Below, piece after piece: positions 58,658-64,000 of a stretch of DNA of 64,000 nucleotides (position 1 is its first letter; every line of letters begins with the position of its first letter). Below the pieces are notes generated by a model, which did not search any database, had not been told where the DNA came from, and saw nothing but the letters and a program-made list of their open reading frames with translations. Made by a program: the position numbers and the translations under genes. This DNA comes from Selenomonadales bacterium (GTDB lineage Bacteria > Bacillota > UBA994): positions 28,415 through 92,414 of the forward strand of contig JAGXRZ010000010.1 of assembly GCA_018335585.1 (NCBI GenBank). Direction: 5' to 3'.

Positions 58658-59580
58658 TGATGCGGCCGGGGCAGGTAACGCCTATGCTGCTGACTTCTGC
58701 CAGCGAGATTCCTAGCGGGGATTACATCTTTCAGCGTAAGTGGGATGGCGTGCGCATGCTTAGTTTCGTGGCTCGGGGGAGAGTTACGCTACAAAATAGG
58801 CGTCTTAACTTGCGCACGGAGCACTACCCGGAACTTGCGGTGCTCGCCGATGCACTTAGTGCCACCGCCGCTATTCTCGATGGGGAGGTAGTTGTGCTAA
58901 GAGAAGGAGGGCGCACCAGCTTTCCAGCTATCTTGCGCCGCGAGGGAGCTACTAATCCACAGGCTGCGCGGCGGCTTAGGGAATCTCTGCCAGTGCACTA
59001 CATGGTATTTGACATGCTTGAACTGGACGGATGCTCGATTACCCATTTGCCCCTCGAAGTAAGGAGCGCCATGCTCAGTGAAAGGCTCGCGCAGCATGTC
59101 GGTATAGTGCACATAGTCGAGAGCTGTACGGACGGTCCCGCTTTGTATAAGGATACGAAGCTGACGGGGGCGGAGGGAATTGTCGCCAAAGCAAAGGGCA
59201 GTCGGTATCTCATTGGCCAAAGGACGTTCGCCTGGCAAAAGATAAAGCACAAGCTGCGTGAGGAATTTATAGTGGTGGGGTACACACTGCGCGCCGGTCA
59301 AGTAAACTCGCTGTTAGTGGCGACAGAAGCGGAGGGTGGCGGATACAACTTGTGTGGACGGGTCGGCAGCGGCCTGACAAATGAGCATATTAAGCTCTTA
59401 ACACAAGAACTCCCAAGGCTCTCTCTGCCGTGTGCGCCGGAGGGGTTCCCTAGAGGTGCTATTGCTGTGCAGCCGGTCTTGCTCGCTGACGTGGAATTTA
59501 TGGAGTGGACGGAAACCCTGAAAATTAGAGCTCCGGTAATTAAGGGCTTTGCTCCGCGGATTAAGGCCTATGGCCGGTGA
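58657..59580 (+). CDS. ligD: ATP-dependent DNA ligase of the NHEJ system (LigD ligase domain)
   Basis: Stand-alone ligase part of LigD, 307 residues, sealing ends held by Ku. The adenylated Lys is in FQRKWDGVRML near residue 26, motif III is YMVFDMLELDG near residue 113, motif IV EGIVAKAKGSRY near residue 173, and motif V WQKIKHKLREEFIVVGY. The start overlaps the ku stop by one base. It lacks the polymerase and phosphoesterase domains; the polymerase is the next gene, and I see no phosphoesterase domain gene here. Confidence 0.93.
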   Translation: MMRPGQVTPMLLTSASEIPSGDYIFQRKWDGVRMLSFVARGRVTLQNRRLNLRTEHYPELAVLADALSATAAILDGEVVVLREGGRTSFPAILRREGATNPQAARRLRESLPVHYMVFDMLELDGCSITHLPLEVRSAMLSERLAQHVGIVHIVESCTDGPALYKDTKLTGAEGIVAKAKGSRYLIGQRTFAWQKIKHKLREEFIVVGYTLRAGQVNSLLVATEAEGGGYNLCGRVGSGLTNEHIKLLTQELPRLSLPCAPEGFPRGAIAVQPVLLADVEFMEWTETLKIRAPVIKGFAPRIKAYGR

Positions 59581-60478
59581 CATTACGGTACAAGTAGGCG
59601 GGCATAGCGTGGCACTGAGCAATCTCGACAAAGTGCTGTGGCCAAAAGAGCACATCACCAAAGCAGAACTGATAAACTACTTCAACGACATTGCGCCCAC
59701 CATTTTGCCGCATCTTAAGGACCGCCCGTTAGTCCTCACGCGTTACCCTGACGGCTGGCAAGGCAAGAGCTTTTATCAAAAGAACACGCCAAGTAGCGCG
59801 CCGCCATGGATAAGAACCGCGTCGCTGCCGAGCGAAAGAAGAGTCATCAGATACGTGATTGCCGACCACCCAGCCGTACTTGTTTGGTTGGCCAATCAGA
59901 CGGCCTTTGAGTTGCACCCTTTTCTCTCGCGCGTAGACAGCATTGATTCTCCGGATTACACCGTCTTTGACCTTGATCCGATGGAGCGCACGACATGGGC
60001 TCACGTGCGACAGACCGCGCTGACTCTGCGGGCGGCTCTCTCGCACTTGGGATTGCGCGGCTATCCGAAGACTAGCGGCGGAGATGGGCTGCAAATATAC
60101 GTCCCTCTCCTCTCCGGCGCGACTTACCAAGAGTCGAGGTCGTTTGCCACGGCTGTGCTCCAGGCTGTAAATAACGTCTTGCCGGAGATAACTACACTCG
60201 TACGTCATCCCGCCGCCCGCCAAGGCAAGCTCTATCTCGACGCGCTACAGAATGCGCGTGGCAAAACGCTAGTAGGCGTGTATGCTGTGCGGGCAAGGCC
60301 CGGCGCCACAGTAAGCACCCCTGTGAAGTGGGAGGAGATAGAAAGTAACTCCCTAGACAAGGACGCATGTACCTTGCGCACCATCGGGCACCGTGTCGCG
60401 AGATTTGGCGACCTCTTCCTGCCTGTGCTAAGAGACCGACAGAATATTCGCGAGGCTCTAGCGCGCCTAGGCAGGTAA
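59570..60478 (+). CDS. ligD: NHEJ polymerase (LigD primase-polymerase domain)
   Basis: Stand-alone archaeo-eukaryotic primase-type polymerase that fills ends during joining, 302 residues. SNLDKVLWPKEHITKAELI near residue 17 is the family start block, the catalytic Asp pair lies in YTVFDLDPMER near residue 129, and TSGGDGLQIYVPL near residue 169 is the typical nucleotide-binding block (GGxG). ATG lies within the ligase end, so ku, ligase and polymerase form one coupled operon. The order ligase-then-polymerase with separate proteins is the split form of LigD. Confidence 0.93.
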   Translation: MAGDITVQVGGHSVALSNLDKVLWPKEHITKAELINYFNDIAPTILPHLKDRPLVLTRYPDGWQGKSFYQKNTPSSAPPWIRTASLPSERRVIRYVIADHPAVLVWLANQTAFELHPFLSRVDSIDSPDYTVFDLDPMERTTWAHVRQTALTLRAALSHLGLRGYPKTSGGDGLQIYVPLLSGATYQESRSFATAVLQAVNNVLPEITTLVRHPAARQGKLYLDALQNARGKTLVGVYAVRARPGATVSTPVKWEEIESNSLDKDACTLRTIGHRVARFGDLFLPVLRDRQNIREALARLGR

Positions 60479-60521
60479 TCTGCGGCGAGGTGACGAAAGA
60501 ATAGGCTACGGGGGTGGTTAG

Positions 60522-61319
60522 GTGTTGCGGGTGATTGTCAATGCCGATGATTTTGGCTTGTCTATCGGTGTCAGCCAAGGCATCATACGCGCGATAGCCC
60601 AAGGCGTGGTGACTTCGACCTCAATCATGGGCAATATGCCCGACCTAGGTGCACATCTCGAACTACTGCAGAGTGTTCCGCAAGCGAGCTTAGGTATTCA
60701 CCTTACGCTCTCGGCCGGCAAGCCTTTGCTCGCGTCCAAGGATGTCCCTAGTTTGGTCGACAAGACGGGTGCATTTCGGCGCGATTCGCGCCTCGCAGTG
60801 AACAGGGCCGAGACGCTGCACGTTGAACGGGAATGGAGAGCGCAGATAGAGAGAGTATTGAGCTTGGGGATTCTGCCGACTCACCTCGACAGCCATCACC
60901 ACGTGCACCTCGCCCCACGGCTAATGCACCTTGCCACAAAGCTAGCCAAGGAGTATGCGATTCCTTGTATTCGTCGTTTGACGGTGCGCGATGTATGGCG
61001 CGAGTCTCACCCATGGAGACATGCCCTCGTGCTTCCGCACATCGCTATCTCTCAGCACCTGGCGCTCGGTAGCGGTCTGTGCTTCCCAGATGGCGTGCTA
61101 GCGCTAAGCGACCAACTGCTTGGAACGTTAGCTCGCCTGCCGTCAGGAATATACGAGGTATTTTGTCACCCGGGCAAAGTTGACGATGCGCTGTGTAGAG
61201 TGAGCTCGCTTAGGTACGAGCGGGAGCGAGAACTTGACTTTCTCGTTTCTGCTGAGTTGAAGGCGGGTCTCCGTCAGCTTGGCGCTACACTCGTGACCTA
61301 CCGCGAGCTAGCACTATAG
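60522..61319 (+). CDS. ChbG/YdjC-like carbohydrate deacetylase
   Basis: The 265-residue metal-dependent deacetylase family member has VNADDFGLSIGVSQGI at the N-terminus, GIHLTLSAGKP near residue 58, and the metal-binding LDSHHHVHLAP near residue 124. The E. coli relative ChbG removes one acetyl group from chitooligosaccharides. The next gene is an N-acetylglucosamine-type PTS permease, supporting amino-sugar use. GTG start. Confidence 0.9.
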   Translation: MLRVIVNADDFGLSIGVSQGIIRAIAQGVVTSTSIMGNMPDLGAHLELLQSVPQASLGIHLTLSAGKPLLASKDVPSLVDKTGAFRRDSRLAVNRAETLHVEREWRAQIERVLSLGILPTHLDSHHHVHLAPRLMHLATKLAKEYAIPCIRRLTVRDVWRESHPWRHALVLPHIAISQHLALGSGLCFPDGVLALSDQLLGTLARLPSGIYEVFCHPGKVDDALCRVSSLRYERERELDFLVSAELKAGLRQLGATLVTYRELAL

Positions 61320-61332
61320 GGGAGGGGTTTCC

Positions 61333-63165
61333 GTGCAGAAAGTTCTCCAAAGGCTCTCGGCAGCGCTGATGGTGCCGGTCGTCATCCTGCCGATTGCGGC
61401 CCTGTTTCTTGCACTTGGCATGCAGCTACACATCGCGCCCGTAACTGCCGCCGGCAGCGATATAATGCTGGAGTATCTGCCACTTCTATTTGCGGTCGGC
61501 GTAAGCATCGGGTTTACGCGTTACGATGGCATGGCTGGCTTTGCCGGTGTTGTGGGGTACATTGTGCTTACGGGCGCACTAACTGCGGTCAACGCCGAGC
61601 TGGACATGGGAGTATTGGGCGGCATAGTTTCCGGCGCCGTGACCGCTTGGCTGTACTTTCGCTACCACGACATTCGTTTGCCCGAGTACTTGGGCTTGTT
61701 CTCAGGCAAGCGCTTTGTGCCGATGGCTTCGGCGGTGGTCAACTTAGCGTTAGGAACGCTGCTCGGGTATATGTGGCTGCCTGTACAGCAAGCAATCTTT
61801 GCCTTTGGCACTTGGATAATGGGGAGCGGGGCGATGGGGCTCTTCTTCTACGGTGCGACGAACCGACTCTTAATTCCTACAGGGCTACACCATATTATCC
61901 AGAATCTCATTTTGTACACGTTTGGCGTGTACACTGACCCGGCTACCGGGGTAATATATCAGGGCGAGGTACAGCGGTTCTTTGCTAATGACCCAACCGC
62001 CGGCAACTTTTCGGCAGGTTTCTTCATCGTCATGATGTTCTCTATCCCCGCGATTTGCCTGGCCATGGTACATGAAGCGCGTCCCGCACAGCGCAAACGC
62101 ACGGCAGGCATTCTGGTCACCGCTGCGTTGACCTCGCTCCTTACCGGAATTACGGAGCCCGCCGAGTTTACGTTTATGTTTGCCGCACCTCTATTGTACA
62201 GTGTCCACGCCGTCCTCACCGGCACGGCGACGTTGCTATCACATGTGCTGGGGATTCGTCACTACGGTTTTGCCCTGCCGCTGTACATAATCAACTGGCG
62301 GTTCAGTGAAAACGCGTGGCTCATTCTGCCGCTCGGAGTAGGGTATGCCGCGGTGTACTACTTTGGCACGCGGTACGCCATCCGGCGCTTTAACCTACCC
62401 ACGCTTGGGCGTACCGAGGAGGAGAAGGAGACGCCGCTAACCGGCAGTGCTAGCGGCGAGCAGCTGCTTAAGGCGCTTGGCGGTACTGCAAATATTACGG
62501 CAGTCGATTCCTGTATGACGCGGCTCCGGTTAAGCGTAGTCGACATGCACCGGGTGGACGCAAAAGAACTGGAGCGGCTTGGGGCAGCGGGGTTAAGCCG
62601 TGTAGGAGAAGACTATTTGCAGGTGGTTATGGGCACGGAGTCGCAGGCCTACGCCGAGGAGCTTAGGCGACTGATAGGTTTTTCGCAGCAGATGCACAGC
62701 GAGACACTGGTCAGCCCTATGACCGGGCGGGTCATCAGTCTGGCGCAAGTGCCGGATGATGCCTTTTCGCGGGGCCTAATGGGTCCCGGGATTGGGATTG
62801 TGCCCGACAGTGATGTGCCGACGGTGGTCGCGCCTTGTGCCGGAAGCGTCGAGAAGGTGTTTCCAGGAGGGCATGCGTTAGTCATCAAGTGTGCCGACGG
62901 CAGCCAAATACTCCTGCACATAGGTTTGGACACCGTTCACCTTAAGGGCGAAGGCTTCACACTGCTTATCGCAGAGGGCGCGTCTGTATCGCCCGGCGAG
63001 CCTCTAGTTAAGGTGGATTGGGCGCTTCTCGCCCAGAAAAAAGTCGACGCTACTACCGTCGTGACCTCTATGGCGCAAGGCGTACAGCAAGGCGCATGGA
63101 GGTTTATCGAACCCGGACCCGTAACGGCGGGCCTAGACGTTATCGCGAGTGCCAAGCCGAGGTGA
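61333..63165 (+). CDS. nagE: PTS N-acetylglucosamine-type EIICBA permease
   Basis: Single-chain phosphotransferase transporter of 610 residues. The EIIC membrane domain (residues 1-375) has about ten hydrophobic segments and TNRLLIPTGLHHIIQNLILY near residue 178 and LTGITEPAEFTFMFAAPLLY near residue 272, which favour GlcNAc/glucose substrates. EIIB has the phospho-Cys in DSCMTRLRL near residue 395, and EIIA the phospho-His in LLHIGLDTVHLKGEGF near residue 529. The C-B-A order fits NagE. GTG start behind GGGGAGGGG. Confidence 0.92.
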   Translation: MQKVLQRLSAALMVPVVILPIAALFLALGMQLHIAPVTAAGSDIMLEYLPLLFAVGVSIGFTRYDGMAGFAGVVGYIVLTGALTAVNAELDMGVLGGIVSGAVTAWLYFRYHDIRLPEYLGLFSGKRFVPMASAVVNLALGTLLGYMWLPVQQAIFAFGTWIMGSGAMGLFFYGATNRLLIPTGLHHIIQNLILYTFGVYTDPATGVIYQGEVQRFFANDPTAGNFSAGFFIVMMFSIPAICLAMVHEARPAQRKRTAGILVTAALTSLLTGITEPAEFTFMFAAPLLYSVHAVLTGTATLLSHVLGIRHYGFALPLYIINWRFSENAWLILPLGVGYAAVYYFGTRYAIRRFNLPTLGRTEEEKETPLTGSASGEQLLKALGGTANITAVDSCMTRLRLSVVDMHRVDAKELERLGAAGLSRVGEDYLQVVMGTESQAYAEELRRLIGFSQQMHSETLVSPMTGRVISLAQVPDDAFSRGLMGPGIGIVPDSDVPTVVAPCAGSVEKVFPGGHALVIKCADGSQILLHIGLDTVHLKGEGFTLLIAEGASVSPGEPLVKVDWALLAQKKVDATTVVTSMAQGVQQGAWRFIEPGPVTAGLDVIASAKPR

Positions 63166-63169
63166 GGAC

Positions 63170-63931
63170 ATGGACAAAGAAATGCGTGTGGGATTGGCCC
63201 TAGGAGGCGGGGGAGGCAGAGGCATAGCGCATATCGGCGTCTTAGCAGAGCTAGAAGCGGCCCGTGTCCCCATCCATGTCATAGCCGGGACCAGTGCAGG
63301 TAGCCTCGTGGGGGTGTTGTATGCGGCCGGGCTCTCGCCGGAGCAAATGTTGGCCCTAGCCATGCGGACGAGTTGGCGAGACTTAGTGCAGCTCACTATG
63401 CCACGGGTAGGTCTGGTAAGCGCTGCGCGCATGGAGCATTTACTTAACGACATTCTCCATAACGCCAAGCTCGAGGAACTGCCGGTACCTGTGGCGGCCG
63501 TGGCTTGTGACTTGTACACGGGGCGCGAGGTTGTGTTGCGGGAAGGGAACGCCGCCTTAGCGGTCAAGGCGAGCTGTGCCGTGCCCGGTATTTTTTCGCC
63601 CGTACCTTACAAAGACGCGCTACTCGCCGACGGCGGTCTCGTTAATGGGGTGCCGGTGAACGTTGCCAGGCAGATGGGCGCAGACGTAACTATCGCAGTG
63701 CAACTTCATCAAGGCGTGCAAAAGACGCAGGAACTGAACAACATCTTTACGATTCTATCACAGTCATTTGAAATTATGCAGCGCTCCCAACATATGGACG
63801 CCCCGGACGTGCTGATCGTACCGGAGCTAGCCAATCACCACATGGGCGACCTCGCTAGGGTTATGCCCGCTTATGAAGAAGGGAGAGCAGCCGCGCGCAG
63901 GGTGCTTCCCGCGATTTGCGGCTTGCTGTGA
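63170..63931 (+). CDS. Patatin-like phospholipase (RssA/YchK type)
   Basis: Serine lipase family of 253 residues. The oxyanion loop is LALGGGGGRGIAHIGVL near residue 8, the nucleophile is in GTSAG near residue 44, and the catalytic Asp in ADGGLVNGVPV near residue 160. It is soluble or peripheral; the substrate is unknown. The start ATG follows GAGGTGAGG, five bases after the PTS stop. Its stop codon is the first triplet of a 14-base tandem repeat array. Confidence 0.9.
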   Translation: MDKEMRVGLALGGGGGRGIAHIGVLAELEAARVPIHVIAGTSAGSLVGVLYAAGLSPEQMLALAMRTSWRDLVQLTMPRVGLVSAARMEHLLNDILHNAKLEELPVPVAAVACDLYTGREVVLREGNAALAVKASCAVPGIFSPVPYKDALLADGGLVNGVPVNVARQMGADVTIAVQLHQGVQKTQELNNIFTILSQSFEIMQRSQHMDAPDVLIVPELANHHMGDLARVMPAYEEGRAAARRVLPAICGLL

Positions 63932-64000
63932 GCGATGAGCTGTGAGCGATGAGCTGTGAGCGATGAGCTGTGAGCGATGAGCTGTGAGCGATGAGCTGTG
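63929..64000 (-). repeat. Heptamer mosaic island 6, cut by the window end
   Basis: Five units of a 14-base repeat made of two heptamers, TGAGCGA and TGAGCTG, starting exactly in the TGA stop codon of the lipase gene and running to the window end. On the minus strand these are GCTCACA and GCTCATC, that is, the GCTCACA family of islands 1, 3 and 4. The units are perfect, unlike in the other islands. Confidence 0.9.

Noticed and set aside
61320..61333. Riboswitch or antiterminator before the PTS gene
   Set aside because: Only 13 bases separate the deacetylase gene and the PTS start, leaving no room for a leader element.

Overview
The window is a densely packed, mostly plus-strand stretch of chromosome from an endospore-forming member of the Bacillota (Clostridia-like). 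The evidence is the sporulation gene content (spoIVB, spo0A, spoIIM, dacF-spoIIAA-spoIIAB-sigF, spoVAC-spoVAD-spoVAE, ytfJ, a dacB-spmA-spmB set, spoIIP, spoIVA), the order of these genes, fairly high GC, very many GTG and TTG starts, and operons with 1-14 bp stop/start overlaps. I see no transposase, phage gene, rRNA or CRISPR array. A closer taxonomic placement is not possible from sequence reading alone.

Layout. 1-9.8 kb: xseA-xseB-ispA-(DUF212)-dxs-tlyA-nadK-recN-spoIVB-spo0A, the classical isoprenoid/repair/sporulation string; argR, common in this string, is absent. 10.3-16.8 kb: two butyrate kinase genes around a phosphate butyryltransferase, a P-loop protein and a complete four-subunit 2-oxoacid:ferredoxin oxidoreductase. 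Together these could turn (branched) 2-oxoacids into acyl-CoA, acyl-phosphate and ATP. 16.9-30.2 kb: spoIIM, a D,D-carboxypeptidase, ddl, an aminotransferase, a small membrane protein, xerD, deoB, pyrimidine nucleoside phosphorylase, dacF, the spoIIA operon, a dodecin and the dipicolinate-channel genes spoVAC-D-E. 30.3-38.7 kb: a DHH/CBS/tRNA nucleotidyltransferase fusion, an M50 protease, scpA-scpB, DUF2953-ytfJ, dacB-like-spmA-spmB and a RidA protein. 38.7-43.9 kb: dapB, a pseudouridine synthase, a chorismate mutase-cytidylate kinase fusion, plsC and an IspH-S1 fusion. 44.0-52.3 kb: DUF1614, spoIIP, two DUF3189-type genes, DUF512, der, gpsA, spoIVA. 52.3-56.7 kb: a tRNA-Pro gene, a class III aminotransferase, a SRPBCC protein, an M42 peptidase, ndk, and a minus-strand six-tRNA operon (Pro-Glu-Thr-Gln-Lys-Leu). 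56.8-64 kb: a small zinc-ribbon gene, an unrecognised 250-residue protein, a ku-ligase-polymerase end-joining operon, then ChbG-like deacetylase, a GlcNAc-type PTS EIICBA and a patatin-like lipase.

Several developmental promoters can be read directly: a full-consensus SigH promoter before spoIIAA, a SigE-type promoter before spoIIM, a SigG-type promoter before spoVAC and a weaker SigF-type one before spoIVB.

The most unusual signal is not a gene. Six intergenic islands (about 9.88-10.26, 11.35-11.57, 24.77-24.92, 49.38-49.66, 56.08-56.46 and 63.93-64.0 kb) are mosaics of short, degenerate tandem heptamers. Different heptamer families follow one another in a partly conserved order and share non-repeat cores. 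One 31-bp block of degenerate heptamers is identical, in opposite orientation, in two islands 6.7 kb apart, and two islands sit between the genes of a tRNA operon. They resemble in style the heptameric STRR repeats known from cyanobacteria, but here they form a composite dispersed element. A second recurring signal is inverted repeats whose right arm contains or abuts the Shine-Dalgarno sequence (spoIIM, the gene before xerD, dacF, the dacB-like gene, ku, and the DHH/CBS fusion).
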